Part shown: one piece after another, positions 15,375 through 24,264 of the stretch | How the letters are laid out: each line of letters begins with the position of its first letter | Numbering within the stretch: the first letter of the stretch is position 1 | From: Allomuricauda sp. M10 | GTDB taxonomy: Bacteria > Bacteroidota > Bacteroidia > Flavobacteriales > Flavobacteriaceae | Assembly (NCBI RefSeq): GCF_020782875.1 | Contig: NZ_JAJGBN010000006.1 | Coordinates: 186,001-250,000, forward strand | Direction of reading: 5' to 3' | Length of the DNA: 64,000 nt | The notes under the pieces: generated by a model | What the model was told of the DNA's origin: nothing | What the model saw: only the letters and a program-made list of their open reading frames with translations | Database searches by the model: none | Made by a program: the position numbers and the translations under genes

Positions 15375-15698
15375 TTAACAACAATTACGGTTAATATTGG
15401 AAAAGAACAGATGAAAGGTCTCTTGTAATTCCTTCCAACGCTCTTGGTCGATACAATAACAAAGGTTTTTGCCCTCAAAAGTTCCCTTGAGCAACCCGAT
15501 TTTTTTGATTTCGTTCAGGTGCTGGGAAATAGTGGGTTGGGATAGGCCGATGATGTCCACCAAATCGGTACAGATGCAGGCATCTTGCTTGCTGATGTAT
15601 TCCAGAATGGCCACCCTAGCAGGATGGGCCAATACCTTGGCAATTTTGGCAAGTTCATTCTGTTTGGTGGAAAAAATATAGGTTTTGGTCGCTCCCAT
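15375..15698 (-). CDS. arsR: ArsR-family metalloregulator
   Basis: A 107-residue winged-helix repressor (ATG 15698, MGATKTYIFSTKQNELAKIA). LAHPARVAILEYISKQDACICTDLVDIIGLSQPTIS contains the metal-binding CxC (CICTD) next to the recognition helix LSQPTISQHL, as in the ArsR/SmtB family. The protein ends NCC, giving a possible third thiol ligand. On binding arsenite it should release DNA and switch on the DUF6428-GNAT-arsC genes. An earlier in-frame start would run through the palindrome just upstream and into the TM2 gene, so I reject it. Confidence 0.9.
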   Translation of the reverse strand: MGATKTYIFSTKQNELAKIAKVLAHPARVAILEYISKQDACICTDLVDIIGLSQPTISQHLNEIKKIGLLKGTFEGKNLCYCIDQERWKELQETFHLFFSNINRNCC

Positions 15699-15709
15699 TA
15701 TAAAATTAT

Positions 15710-15721
15710 ATATTGCAATAT
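15710..15721. promoter_or_regulatory. Candidate ArsR operator palindrome
   Basis: ATATTGCAATAT is a perfect 12-bp palindrome lying 11 bp upstream of the arsR ATG. A second, related ATATATTGAAAT follows at 15729-15740. Its position and symmetry suit an ArsR-family dimer site covering the promoter of its own operon. Confidence 0.55.
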
Positions 15722-15740
15722 TACGATGATATATTGAAAT

Positions 15741-15777
15741 AAAAAAGCCAGAGAATTTCACTCTGGCCAATTTTTTT
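15741..15777 (-). terminator. Terminator downstream of the TM2 gene
   Basis: GCCAGAG (15747-15753) pairs with CTCTGGC (15761-15767) around a 7-base loop. On the minus strand this is followed by a T-run (the plus-strand AAAAAA at 15741-15746). It lies just after the TM2 gene stop and separates it from the ars promoter. Confidence 0.82.
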
Positions 15778-16156
15778 AGAACCAAGGCTTTTTCCCCACT
15801 TGGTACGTATTGTAAAATTCTGCATCGGATTTGGTCAAATAGATGATGCCTTCCACCAATCCAATAATACCAGGAATCCAAACGAACAACAGTCCGATAC
15901 CCACACAAGAAAGGACATAGGCGGCGATTGATACGCCCAAAAGAATGAATCCTTCCTTGTTATAGCCCAATATGAATTTGTGAACGCCCAAAGAACCCAC
16001 TAAAATGGCTAGGATACCGGCCAATATTTTTTTATTGTCTCCTCCGGCACCTTGAAGGCCTTCTTTGAATTCCTCCGCGGTTTTTTTGGCTTCTTCCTTA
16101 AACTCCTTTGCAGCTTCTTCGGCTTTGTCCCCGAAGTCTTTGTTTTCTTCTGACAT
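15776..16156 (-). CDS. TM2 domain-containing membrane protein
   Basis: A 126-residue protein. The first 40 residues form a charged, Glu/Lys-rich helix without signal peptide. This is followed by the TM2 domain: KKILAGILAILVGSLGVHKFILGY, a polar loop, then VGIGLLFVWIPGIIGLVEGIIYL. Two transmembrane helices with the conserved G.LG.H.F.LG motif identify the family. The family's function in bacteria is not settled. It has its own terminator and no operon partners. Confidence 0.85.
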   Translation of the reverse strand: MSEENKDFGDKAEEAAKEFKEEAKKTAEEFKEGLQGAGGDNKKILAGILAILVGSLGVHKFILGYNKEGFILLGVSIAAYVLSCVGIGLLFVWIPGIIGLVEGIIYLTKSDAEFYNTYQVGKKPWF

Positions 16157-16208
16157 TGTATTAAATGTGTTGGTTAATGATTTTTAAATGTAGCAAATAA
16201 TTCAATAT

Positions 16209-16595
16209 CTAAAGAAAGGCTTTATCAACAGGCTCCCAAAGTTCCAATTTGTTACCATCGGGATCCATGATGTAGCCAAATTTGCCATAATCGTATTCTG
16301 CAATTTCACCTACAATAGTCACTCCTTCTTTCTTTAATTCTTCCATAAGTTCCACCAAGTTTTCTACCCTAAAATTGATCATAAAAGGTTTTTCACTGGG
16401 TTCGAAATATTTGGTGTCGCTGCTGAACGGACTCCATTGGGTCATGGCGTCGTTCCCATCCTGGTCTTTCCACCAAAAGGAACAACCATAGTTGTCGGTA
16501 TTAAGGCCCAAGTGCTTTTTGTACCACGTTTTGATCTGGTCGGGGTCCTTGGTTTTAAAAAAGATGCCACCTAATCCTGTTACTCTGTTTTTCAT
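16209..16595 (-). CDS. VOC family protein (glyoxalase/bleomycin-resistance fold)
   Basis: A 128-residue vicinal oxygen chelate domain with paired beta-alpha-beta modules. GLGGIFFKTKDPDQIKTWYKKHLG opens module one and YIMDPDGNKLELWEP closes module two with the metal-binding Glu. Members bind a divalent metal and act in isomerase, dioxygenase or drug-binding roles; substrate cannot be read here. Its ATG overlaps the stop of the DUF1801 gene by 4 bp, so the two are translationally coupled. Confidence 0.85.
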   Translation of the reverse strand: MKNRVTGLGGIFFKTKDPDQIKTWYKKHLGLNTDNYGCSFWWKDQDGNDAMTQWSPFSSDTKYFEPSEKPFMINFRVENLVELMEELKKEGVTIVGEIAEYDYGKFGYIMDPDGNKLELWEPVDKAFL

Positions 16596-17050
16596 GATTT
16601 TTTAATGTTTTGTTCATAGAGGTTGATCCATTTCTGTGGGGTCATTTTTTGGCAAAGTTCCCCGATGAGTTCATAAGGGATGGTTTGGATATTCTTGAAC
16701 CGGATACAGCTTTTGCCCATATCCAATTTGGTCTTTACGTATTTTGGGTATTCCGCCACAAACCAATCGTGGATTTTTGTATCTGCATAGATCCCTGAAT
16801 GGTACAGGGCCACAAAATTCTTTTGGGAGGCAACGCAGGCAAAGGGGAGTGGTTGTTTAGGGTCACAATGGTATCCATCCGGGTAGAGCGAATGGGGTAC
16901 TACATACCCGATCATGCCATAGGTGATGCATTCCTCAAAACCTTCAGGTAAATTGGTTTTTATGGTTTCCCGCAATTTTGAAATGGCCTCCATACGATCT
17001 TCAGGTACCTTGCTGATGTATTCTTCCGGGGTTTTGGCGTCTATGGTCAT
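16592..17050 (-). CDS. DUF1801 domain protein
   Basis: A 152-residue cytoplasmic protein with the DUF1801/YdhG-like pattern: a short helical start (TPEEYISKVPEDRMEAISKLRETI), then strands and a loop around FEECITYGMIGYVVP and CVASQKNFVALYH. Function is unknown; some relatives fold like iron-chaperone (frataxin-like) proteins. It overlaps the DUF4199 gene by 4 bp upstream and the VOC gene by 4 bp downstream, so all three sit in one coupled operon. Confidence 0.82.
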   Translation of the reverse strand: MTIDAKTPEEYISKVPEDRMEAISKLRETIKTNLPEGFEECITYGMIGYVVPHSLYPDGYHCDPKQPLPFACVASQKNFVALYHSGIYADTKIHDWFVAEYPKYVKTKLDMGKSCIRFKNIQTIPYELIGELCQKMTPQKWINLYEQNIKKS

Positions 17051-17562
17051 GATTCAGCTTTTCGTTGTAGTATCAATGCAGATAATAAAGTAATAATCAA
17101 TCCGATGGCAAAAACTGTTGTTGCCATAAAGGTAAAGGACAAGATCGGATTGGAAAATTGGGCCTTTTGTTCTTCCAATTCGGCCAAACGGATCCGTAAT
17201 TCATCCGGTGGAAGGGTGCCTTTCATATTTTCTGCAATCTCGGCATAGTAGTAGTCCATAAACCCTGGATTGAGTACCTCCGTATAAAAAACATCCAACA
17301 AACCAAAGATGATGGCCGTGATCAAACTGATCAAGAGCCCCATAGTCAATGCTTGCTTAAAACTGACCGCGCCTCCATTTTCCTTGTCCCTATAATGACG
17401 AATGCCCAAGTATACAAAACAAAGGGAAAGGAATATGGAAACATAGCCCAATACTTCCTGTACTGGCAGAGAAAGGGTACTAAGACCGTACCAGCTAAAA
17501 ATAAAGAGTACACAAATGGTAATGGCTCCGAAAGCCCCATATTTAAGGATTGTTTTTTTCAT
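17047..17562 (-). CDS. DUF4199 membrane protein
   Basis: A 171-residue inner-membrane protein with four hydrophobic helices (approximately residues 8-28, 35-55, 75-97 and 140-163). A charged periplasmic or cytoplasmic loop between helices three and four contains ENMKGTLPPDELRIRLAELEEQKAQ. This is the DUF4199 pattern, common in Bacteroidota and of unknown role. It is the first gene of the three-gene operon and is preceded by a -7 box. Confidence 0.82.
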   Translation of the reverse strand: MKKTILKYGAFGAITICVLFIFSWYGLSTLSLPVQEVLGYVSIFLSLCFVYLGIRHYRDKENGGAVSFKQALTMGLLISLITAIIFGLLDVFYTEVLNPGFMDYYYAEIAENMKGTLPPDELRIRLAELEEQKAQFSNPILSFTFMATTVFAIGLIITLLSALILQRKAES

Positions 17563-17584
17563 GGTATTGCTTAATTGGTTGATT

Positions 17585-17592
17585 CAAAAGTA
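17585..17592 (-). promoter_or_regulatory. -7 box (TACTTTTG) of the DUF4199 operon
   Basis: CAAAAGTA on the plus strand reads TACTTTTG on the minus strand, a match to TAnnTTTG 22 bp before the DUF4199 ATG. No good -33 TTG was found. Confidence 0.4.
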
Positions 17593-17649
17593 GCTGGTTG
17601 GTTCTCATCCGGACTCATACTAAAGTACCAATTTTGCAGAATTAGGGCA

Positions 17650-18066
17650 TTATTGTCCTAAAATTTGAAGTTCCTTGGCCTTTTTTATGGCTTGCGTTCT
17701 ACGTTCGGCATCCAGTTTAAGGAGAAGGTTGGACACGTGGGTTTTTACGGTACTTTCCGAAACAAATAAAGAATCTGCAATTTCTTTGTTCGACATTCCT
17801 TTTGAAATAAGGATCAACACTTCGTACTCCCGTTTGCTGATGCCCAATGCCTCGATTTTTTTATGGTCGATTTGGGTTGGTTTCGACTTTTCCCTGTGAA
17901 GCGTTTTTTTGTTGATGTAGATACCGACAAGGAAGAAAATCACCGCAATAGAGCCAATGGTAAGTTCTACGGAAATGTCTTCTGATACATAGGAATAACG
18001 ACTTAGCCTAAAGAGGACCAGTAAGGCAATGATGAGGGCGGAAAAAACGAATATGGTCTTTTTCAC
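17650..18066 (-). CDS. Membrane-anchored LuxR-type transcriptional regulator
   Basis: A 138-residue protein with two N-terminal transmembrane helices (residues about 5-22 and 30-50). A short linker follows, then a complete LuxR/GerE helix-turn-helix in the last 65 residues (SKREYEVLILISKGMSNKEIADSLFVSESTVKTHVSNLL). There is no receiver domain. A DNA-binding domain tied to the membrane implies that it reads a membrane or envelope signal, or is released by proteolysis. It follows the dehydrogenase gene by 9 bp and probably ends that operon; the neighbouring DUF4199 operon is a likely target. Confidence 0.85.
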   Translation of the reverse strand: MKKTIFVFSALIIALLVLFRLSRYSYVSEDISVELTIGSIAVIFFLVGIYINKKTLHREKSKPTQIDHKKIEALGISKREYEVLILISKGMSNKEIADSLFVSESTVKTHVSNLLLKLDAERRTQAIKKAKELQILGQ

Positions 18067-18075
18067 CCTTTAAAA

Positions 18076-19008
18076 TTAGCAAAATCTTGCCTTCACCTTG
18101 TCCACAATGGTCTGTGCCAGTTTTGCATGGCTTTCCACCGTCCAGCCTGCCACGTGTGGGGTCAGTAACACGTTTTTGGCCTTTCTCAAATATTTTAAGG
18201 CTTTCGGTTTTTGAACGAACATGTTCTCGAACGATTTTTTCTCGTACTCCAGAACGTCCAATCCAGCACCCAAAATTTTTCCAGATTTAAGGGCCTCCAC
18301 AAGGTCATTGGTGACCACGCATTTGCCCCGGGCAGTATTCAACAGCCAAAAGGGTTTTTGAAAACTGTTGATGAATTCCGTGTTTACCATGCCTTCGGTC
18401 AATTCGGTTTGTGGAACATGAAGACTTATCACATCCGATTTCTGTTTGAATTCCATGATTCCCACTTGCCGTGCATTATCATCCCCAACACCACCAACAA
18501 TGTCATAACAGATGACTTCCACATCAAAACCTCTAAGTTTTTTGGCAAAGGCTTTGCCCATGTTCCCATATCCGATGATGCCAACGGTCCGTCCATCGAG
18601 TTCCACGCCACGGTTGCCCTCTCTGTCCCATTTGCCTTTTTTTACTTCTCGGTTGGCCTTGCACATTTTGTTCATGAGGGATAAAAGCATTCCCAAGGTA
18701 TGTTCACCCACGGCATTTCGGTTGCCTTCAGGAGCGGAAACCATGTAAATATCCTTCATCTTGGCATACCGAACATCAATGTTTTCAAGTCCGGCACCCA
18801 CTCTTCCAATAAATTTGAGGTTGGTGGCCTTCTCCAAAAATTGTTGGTCTATGGTAAATCGGCTTCGGATTACGATGCCATCATAATCCTGTATTTTATT
18901 TTCCACTTCTTCTTTGGTGGAAGTATAGTCTTCATGGTTTTCAAATCCTAATGCAGCAAATTGCTCAATCAACAAAGGGTGGTTGGTATCGAGGTGGAGA
19001 ACTTTCAT
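18076..19008 (-). CDS. D-2-hydroxyacid dehydrogenase (phosphoglycerate-dehydrogenase-like)
   Basis: A 310-residue NAD-dependent oxidoreductase of the SerA/formate dehydrogenase family. The Rossmann motif is GIIGYGNMGKAFAKKL. Catalytic residues are visible in IGRVGAGLENID, LNTARGKCV (Arg), the Glu in the following GLDVLEYE region, and LTPHVAGWT (His). There is no C-terminal ACT domain, so it may be the serine-pathway enzyme in its short form or a related 2-ketoacid reductase. It is part of the compact minus-strand operon with the cupin and mgtE upstream. Confidence 0.85.
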   Translation of the reverse strand: MKVLHLDTNHPLLIEQFAALGFENHEDYTSTKEEVENKIQDYDGIVIRSRFTIDQQFLEKATNLKFIGRVGAGLENIDVRYAKMKDIYMVSAPEGNRNAVGEHTLGMLLSLMNKMCKANREVKKGKWDREGNRGVELDGRTVGIIGYGNMGKAFAKKLRGFDVEVICYDIVGGVGDDNARQVGIMEFKQKSDVISLHVPQTELTEGMVNTEFINSFQKPFWLLNTARGKCVVTNDLVEALKSGKILGAGLDVLEYEKKSFENMFVQKPKALKYLRKAKNVLLTPHVAGWTVESHAKLAQTIVDKVKARFC

Positions 19009-19026
19009 GCGTTAAATATACAATTC

Positions 19027-19392
19027 CTAAATTTTTGGATAATGGATCTGTGTTTTTTCATGCTGCACACCGCCAGTATGTGCAGTGGTAAGTTTTTCGA
19101 AAAGGAGAACATGTACCTCTTCCCCATCCTTGGTCATAGGGTTGTGCTCCACTCCTTTGGGTACCACAATGATTTCGCCTTGGTTCACCACTTCGGTGCG
19201 ATCCCTGAATTGCATGTAGAGCGTTCCTTTGATCACTTGGAACAATTCGTCCTCATGCTCGTGGGCATGCCAAACAAACTCGCCCTGCAATTTGGCCAAT
19301 AGTACCTGCATATCGTCCACAACGGCAATTTGGTGGGGGTGCCAATGTTTGGTGAACTCGGCATGTTTTTGTTTTAGGTTGATGGATTTCAT
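19027..19392 (-). CDS. Cupin domain protein
   Basis: A 121-residue single cupin barrel. Metal-binding motif 1 is VWHAHEHEDELFQVIKGTL (HxH, Glu) and motif 2 is IVVPKGVEHNPM (His). No enzyme identity can be assigned. It is 10 bp downstream of mgtE and is followed 18 bp later by the 2-hydroxyacid dehydrogenase, so is probably cotranscribed with both. Confidence 0.85.
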   Translation of the reverse strand: MKSINLKQKHAEFTKHWHPHQIAVVDDMQVLLAKLQGEFVWHAHEHEDELFQVIKGTLYMQFRDRTEVVNQGEIIVVPKGVEHNPMTKDGEEVHVLLFEKLTTAHTGGVQHEKTQIHYPKI

Positions 19393-19402
19393 CGTTTCGT
19401 TT

Positions 19403-20758
19403 TTAAATACCCAACATCAATTTGGCGATGGAGAAGTAAATCAAGATGCCAAAAATGTCATTACTAGTGGTGATAAAAGGACCGGTCGCGATTGCTGGGT
19501 CGATTCCCCTTTTATTCAAAAAAACAGGAATAAACGTACCTATGATGGCTGCAATAATGATAACCAATATGATGGCAATTCCAATGGTGAAGGAGACCAT
19601 GTAGGGAGTTTTAAAAATAAAATGGCTTACCAACAAAACTATGGATGCAATGGCGCCTCCATTGATCAGTCCAATTAGAAATTCTTTGACCAAACGCCCT
19701 ACAACTTCCCCTTTTACAGTATCATTGGCCAAACCTTGTACCATGATGGCCGAGGATTGTACCCCTACATTTCCTGCCGTAGCTTGGACCAAGGGAACGA
19801 AAATGAGCAAAATGGGAAAATTGCCCATCAGGGGCTGAAAACTATTGATGATACTCGCAGCACCAATTCCTCCGAACATGCCTATCAACAACCAAGGTAA
19901 CCGTGCACGGGTAATTTCCCAAACACTATCGTCCGCTTCTACCTCACGCGAGATACCGGCGGCCATTTGGTAATCCTTATCGGCCTCCTCCTTGATCACG
20001 TCCACAATGTCGTCAATAGTGATGCGGCCCACCAAGCGTCCTATTTCGTCAACTACAGGAATGGCTTCCAAGTCGTATTTGGACATGATCTTGGCAACTT
20101 CCTCCGTGTTTTCGTTCACGTTTACATAATCCACTTTTGGGATGTACACATCCTTGATGTTGGTCTTGGTGGAGGTGGTCAATAGGTCTTTTAATGACAA
20201 ACGGCCCTTCAATATACCTTCATCGTCCACCACATAAATGGAATGTACCCGGGTCACATTTTCGGCTTGGGAGCGCATTTCCTTCACGCAGGTAAGTACG
20301 TTCCAGTTCTCGTTCACCTTCACAAGCTCCTTCGCCATAAGACCACCCGCAGTGTCATCATCATAACGCAACAGGTCCACAATGTGCTTGGCATGCTCCC
20401 TATCCTCAATTTCCGAGATAACCTCTTGGATGATTTCCTTCGGAAGTTCACTGATGATATCCGCCGCATCATCCGTGTCCAGCTCTTCGAGCTCGCTTGC
20501 AATCTCTTTTGCGGTAAGGTTGCCCAATACAGCTTCCCGGATGTCCTCGTGCATTTCTGCAAGGATGTCGGAAGTCTTTTCGCTGTCCAGTAGTTTAATG
20601 AGATAGGTGGCCTCCTCAACTTCCAACTCGTCCGCAATCTCCGCGATATCGGCATAGTGGAACTCGGACAACATGGTCTGTAACTCGGCATTCTTTTGCT
20701 CCGCTATCAGCGCCTTGATGTCTTCTAAAAGCTCGTCTGTGAGTTTAAACGGGGTCAT
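19403..20758 (-). CDS. mgtE: Magnesium transporter MgtE
   Basis: A 451-residue channel-type Mg2+ transporter. Residues about 1-130 form the acidic helical MgtE_N domain (repeats of [15 protein letters not shown] type that sense Mg2+). About 135-260 are two CBS domains ([20 protein letters not shown] and [20 protein letters not shown]). The C-terminal 180 residues form five membrane helices, including [20 protein letters not shown], the conserved pore segment. The start overlaps the rsmA stop by 14 bp. Expected location is the inner membrane. Confidence 0.94.
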   Translation of the reverse strand: MTPFKLTDELLEDIKALIAEQKNAELQTMLSEFHYADIAEIADELEVEEATYLIKLLDSEKTSDILAEMHEDIREAVLGNLTAKEIASELEELDTDDAADIISELPKEIIQEVISEIEDREHAKHIVDLLRYDDDTAGGLMAKELVKVNENWNVLTCVKEMRSQAENVTRVHSIYVVDDEGILKGRLSLKDLLTTSTKTNIKDVYIPKVDYVNVNENTEEVAKIMSKYDLEAIPVVDEIGRLVGRITIDDIVDVIKEEADKDYQMAAGISREVEADDSVWEITRARLPWLLIGMFGGIGAASIINSFQPLMGNFPILLIFVPLVQATAGNVGVQSSAIMVQGLANDTVKGEVVGRLVKEFLIGLINGGAIASIVLLVSHFIFKTPYMVSFTIGIAIILVIIIAAIIGTFIPVFLNKRGIDPAIATGPFITTSNDIFGILIYFSIAKLMLGI

Positions 20759-21617
20759 TGGCTATCTTCTGGGTCAACGTTACAAAATCTGCTACACCGA
20801 GCTGTTCTGGGCGTTGGTCAAAGATAGCATCTTCTTTGAGATTATCGGAAAGATTAAAGGTTTTAAGGCTGTTCCTGATGGTCTTTCTTCGTTGGTTGAA
20901 GGCGGTTTTTACTACTTTAAAGAACAGACGCTCATCACAGGGGAGTTGCAGTTCCTTTCTTCTTGTTAATCGAAGTACACCGGAATCCACCTTGGGTGGA
21001 GGATCAAAAACCGTAGGCGGAACCGTGAATAGGTATTCGGCATCATAAAAGGCCTGCACCAAAACCGATAAGATCCCATAGGTTTTGCTACCCGGTTTTT
21101 CACAGATACGCTGGGCCACTTCTTTCTGGAACATCCCCGAAAATTCAGGGATTTGATTGCGCATCTCCAGCATTTTGAAAACAATCTGGCTTGATATGTT
21201 GTAGGGAAAGTTTCCGGTGATGGCAAATTCTTCCTCCCCGTACAATTCCGAAAGGTCGAACTTTAGAAAATCGGCTTCCACCACGTTCAACCGATTGTTC
21301 TTTTTTAAAATTTCTTGGTGTTCCAAAGGAAAACTGTGGTTCAGGTACACAATGGATTCTTCATCGAGGTCCATGGCTACAAGATCCAAGTCGCGTTGCA
21401 ACAGGTATTTGGTCAAAACCCCCATTCCGGGCCCGATTTCCAAAACATTGGTATAGCCATCCAAGGAGAGCGTGTCCGCAATTCTTTTCGCAATGGACTC
21501 ATCCGTTAGAAAGTGCTGGCCCAAATGTTTTTTGGCCCTTACAGCACCTTCCTCTTGCCCTGTTGGTTGGTTCTTATGTCCGCCATGTGCGGACTTCTTC
21601 TTGTTTTTCTTGGACAC
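20745..21617 (-). CDS. rsmA: 16S rRNA (adenine1518/1519-N6)-dimethyltransferase
   Basis: A 290-residue SAM-dependent methyltransferase that dimethylates two adenines near the 3' end of 16S rRNA late in 30S assembly. [11 protein letters not shown] is the signature start, [16 protein letters not shown] the SAM loop, and [18 protein letters not shown] the catalytic NFPY motif. The first 28 residues ([20 protein letters not shown]) are a basic extension beyond the usual N-terminus. No other start codon is available between it and the signature, so I keep it. The 3' end overlaps mgtE. Confidence 0.95.
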   Translation of the reverse strand: MSKKNKKKSAHGGHKNQPTGQEEGAVRAKKHLGQHFLTDESIAKRIADTLSLDGYTNVLEIGPGMGVLTKYLLQRDLDLVAMDLDEESIVYLNHSFPLEHQEILKKNNRLNVVEADFLKFDLSELYGEEEFAITGNFPYNISSQIVFKMLEMRNQIPEFSGMFQKEVAQRICEKPGSKTYGILSVLVQAFYDAEYLFTVPPTVFDPPPKVDSGVLRLTRRKELQLPCDERLFFKVVKTAFNQRRKTIRNSLKTFNLSDNLKEDAIFDQRPEQLGVADFVTLTQKIANDPV

Positions 21618-21635
21618 CGGAGGTTTTTTTGCAAG

Positions 21636-21944
21636 TTACTTGGAATTTTCGATATAGACCCATGCGCTGGATCCTGATTCCAATGGGAATTTTTCACGTT
21701 TGTAGGCTGTGGTCTCGTAAATATCCGCTTTTCTAAGGTCTTCTTCCGTAACTTCATAAACCATACCGCTAACCTTATCTTCTAGATTTTTAGTCTGAAG
21801 TACCAACGGATATCGTCCATAAACAGCATTTTCCATTTTGTTGAAACCCAAAAGTGCATCCGGAACTCCAGTAAGTCCCCGTCCAAAAATATAGTGCTGA
21901 ACCTGAAGGTCCTGTAACGTACCGTAGGTGAAAAGATATTCCAA
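21636..21944 (-). CDS. Gamma-glutamylcyclotransferase (AIG2-like) family protein
   Basis: A 102-residue GGCT-fold protein with the hallmark start MEYLFTYGTLQDLQVQHYIFGR (YGTL binding loop). A Glu after DLRKADIYETTAYKR occupies the place of the catalytic acid. The family cleaves gamma-glutamyl amides, giving 5-oxoproline. The real substrate is unknown. It is the second gene of the DUF4286-led operon, 4 bp after the first. Confidence 0.85.
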   Translation of the reverse strand: MEYLFTYGTLQDLQVQHYIFGRGLTGVPDALLGFNKMENAVYGRYPLVLQTKNLEDKVSGMVYEVTEEDLRKADIYETTAYKREKFPLESGSSAWVYIENSK

Positions 21945-21948
21945 AGGG

Positions 21949-22263
21949 CTAGGGAATTTGTTGGCTGATCACCTCTAGTTCTGTTCTGAAGGCCACAAAC
22001 TTATTGGGGAACAATTTTTGGGCATAACCCCGCATGCGTTCGGCATCATCACGGTAGTAGGATTCCAAGGTTTTCCTATCGGGTGTGGTATATTGAATGG
22101 AGTAGGTGATACCCCCATCATCTTCCACCAATACCCTTACCATTTTGGCGTGTGAAAATTTGCCAGTGTTCAGCATGTCGGGAATATGTTTGTCCCGCAT
22201 CCAAACAAGCCAATCGTCATGAACATCCGCATCAATATTGATGGTTACGTTATAAATGAGCAT
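21949..22263 (-). CDS. DUF4286 family protein
   Basis: A 104-residue cytoplasmic protein of the dimeric alpha-beta barrel type. MLIYNVTINIDADVHDDWLVWMRDKHIPDMLNTG is the DUF4286 signature, followed by a strand pair ending AFRTELEVI. Function is unknown. It leads a tightly packed minus-strand operon (GGCT, rsmA, mgtE, cupin, dehydrogenase, luxR) with gaps of 18 bp or less and one overlap. Confidence 0.85.
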   Translation of the reverse strand: MLIYNVTINIDADVHDDWLVWMRDKHIPDMLNTGKFSHAKMVRVLVEDDGGITYSIQYTTPDRKTLESYYRDDAERMRGYAQKLFPNKFVAFRTELEVISQQIP

Positions 22264-22330
22264 GTGTTTTTTTGAATTTCGATAGAGTTGAAAATTAGTC
22301 TATTTTTTTTCGGTATTCAATAATTTCTGA

Positions 22331-22433
22331 TGTCATTTCGAAACGAGTGCCAAAAGTGATTGGTACGATTGAGAAATCTTTATGATATTTCCGCTTTTCC
22401 TTCGACTACGCTCAGGCACCAGCGGGAATGACA
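22331..22433. repeat. Inverted-repeat element, second copy (diverged)
   Basis: Starts TGTCATTTCGAAACGAG at 22331 and ends GGAATGACA at 22425-22433. Inside are GAGAAATCTT and the related TTCGACTACGCTCAGG. It is the same family as 6071-6161 but with more changes. It lies in the gap upstream of the DUF4286 operon and downstream of the TPR gene. Confidence 0.6.
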
Positions 22434-22439
22434 ACGTGA

Positions 22440-24248
22440 TTAATTTATGGCATCACCACGGAGCTTCCTAAAATTGATTCGGGCCTGCGGAAAATAATAG
22501 CTGTCCTGGTAGTTGTAGATGATCTTTTCGTAATGACTTTTTGCTTTTTCGGGCTCGTTCAATAGGTTTCGGTATAACTCCCCAAGTTGAAAATGGGCAT
22601 CATCGGCCAAAATGCCATCGGAATAGAACTCCACGATTTTTTTGTAGTTGAATTCGGCCGCTTCATAATCTTTTTGCTCTACCAAGAGTTCTGCTTGTTT
22701 CAACAAGGCTTCGTCTTCAATTTTTTCGCCCTTGTGGTTTTGAAGGATGTCCTCCAATTCGGCAATCGCTTCTTTGTTTTTGTTTTGATAGGCCAACAAG
22801 TCCGCCCTGGCATATTTCTTCAAGGCGGTCTGGGTAGAATCTTCCAAGGAATTGTCCGAAATCAAAAGACTCAACTGCATGGCATCGTTGGCAATGAGTT
22901 GGGATGTAGAACCACGTAAAACTTTCAATTGGGTAAGGGCCCAATCAAAATCCCCTTTGTAAAAACTGGTCTGTGCCACCTTAAAGCGCGCATCTTGACC
23001 CAACACATCATTTTTAAGGCTTTTCTGTACCTGTGTGAAGAGGATCAATGCTTCATTGAAACGTTGGTCGTATACCAAAATATCACCCAAGGCCAATTTA
23101 ACATAGGCAACGCCCACTCGGCCCATGGGTAGTTCCAAACTTTCTTTCAACATGGTAATGGCTGGTTCTGGTCTTTCCAATTTGAAGGTCAAAAAATTGG
23201 CATAGGCGATCTGCAATTGTAACGTGAGGGATTTGTTCCCATATTCGGCTACCAGTTGTTCAAACTGCTTTTCAACAGAGTCGAAGGTTTTGGCAGTTGG
23301 ATTCTTGAGTTCTATATCTATCAAGCGCAGTTGGGCATTCAGTTTAATCCTGGGTTCTTCGGTATTTTCAACTATGAACTGAAAAATGGCCGTGGCGTTT
23401 TCAAGGTCATTATCCTCAAGGGAGATGTCGCCCAAATTTTCCAATCGGTCCATATTGCTTCCTTCGGCCCGCTTGAAGATGGCCTTTTCTTGACTAAAGG
23501 CGCTTCCATATTGTTTCTGTTGGATGAACAGCCAACTCAACAATTCGTTCCACAACACATCTGGACTTTTCTGGGCGTTTTTGAGCAATACTTTTCGCAG
23601 TAAGATATTGTTTTCGTTCGCAGGGTCTTCAGAAATAAAATCTTCTATGTTCCGAAGGACATTGGAGCGGGAAGTCTTTCCTTCCCAAATAAGATTGAGG
23701 TAGGATTGGTACATTTTTTCAATGTCTCCCTGTTCCCCATAAATACGGGCCAATTGAAAATCGTAGTTCAGGTCCGGTTTCTGTTCCATGGACCTTGAAT
23801 ATGCTTTGATGGCGTAATCCAGCAGGGCATATTTTTGGAAGCGATACCCTACGCTATACCCATAATTGGGGTTCTCGTCTATTTTCTGAATGGCCTTGTC
23901 ATAATATTCGGTGGCCCTGTCCGCTTGATCTTGAAGGGTGTAGTTATAGCCCAATTCAATGAAGAAAGTGGGGAAGGCATAATTGTCCTTTAGCTTGTCC
24001 AACAGAAAAGTTTCTGCATCGGTATAACGTTCCAATTGCTGGTAGCAAGCTACCAGTCCTTCGGCATAATCGGTACGCCTGGGGTTTGTTTCCGCCAATT
24101 TTTCATAAAACACCACTGCTTTTTCATAATCCCCGTCATTGAAGTACTGCTTGGCCAAAAAGTCTTCTTGGGCCAAGGCCGTAACTTGGAACAGGAGGAA
24201 CGATATGAGAAATAAAATGGGGCGCAATAGTATTTTTCTTAAAAGCAA
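22440..24248 (-). CDS. Secreted tetratricopeptide-repeat protein
   Basis: A 602-residue protein with a signal peptide (hydrophobic core ILFLISFLLFQVTALAQ). The rest is nearly all TPR/SEL1-like helical hairpins, for example AKQYFNDGDYEKAVVFYEKLAETNP and YEAAEFNYKKIVEFYSDGILADDAHFQLGELYRNLL. Large TPR proteins of this kind in Bacteroidota sit in the periplasm and scaffold outer-membrane assembly, gliding or peptidoglycan complexes. No specific partner is evident here. Flanking inverted-repeat elements occur on both sides. Confidence 0.85.
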   Translation of the reverse strand: MLLRKILLRPILFLISFLLFQVTALAQEDFLAKQYFNDGDYEKAVVFYEKLAETNPRRTDYAEGLVACYQQLERYTDAETFLLDKLKDNYAFPTFFIELGYNYTLQDQADRATEYYDKAIQKIDENPNYGYSVGYRFQKYALLDYAIKAYSRSMEQKPDLNYDFQLARIYGEQGDIEKMYQSYLNLIWEGKTSRSNVLRNIEDFISEDPANENNILLRKVLLKNAQKSPDVLWNELLSWLFIQQKQYGSAFSQEKAIFKRAEGSNMDRLENLGDISLEDNDLENATAIFQFIVENTEEPRIKLNAQLRLIDIELKNPTAKTFDSVEKQFEQLVAEYGNKSLTLQLQIAYANFLTFKLERPEPAITMLKESLELPMGRVGVAYVKLALGDILVYDQRFNEALILFTQVQKSLKNDVLGQDARFKVAQTSFYKGDFDWALTQLKVLRGSTSQLIANDAMQLSLLISDNSLEDSTQTALKKYARADLLAYQNKNKEAIAELEDILQNHKGEKIEDEALLKQAELLVEQKDYEAAEFNYKKIVEFYSDGILADDAHFQLGELYRNLLNEPEKAKSHYEKIIYNYQDSYYFPQARINFRKLRGDAIN

Positions 24249-24264
24249 ATAAATGAGAGCGTAC

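Noticed and set aside
15699-15908. Longer ArsR reading with 70 extra residues
   Set aside because: It runs through the operator palindrome and a terminator, and into the TM2 gene; the core ArsR protein starts at 15698.
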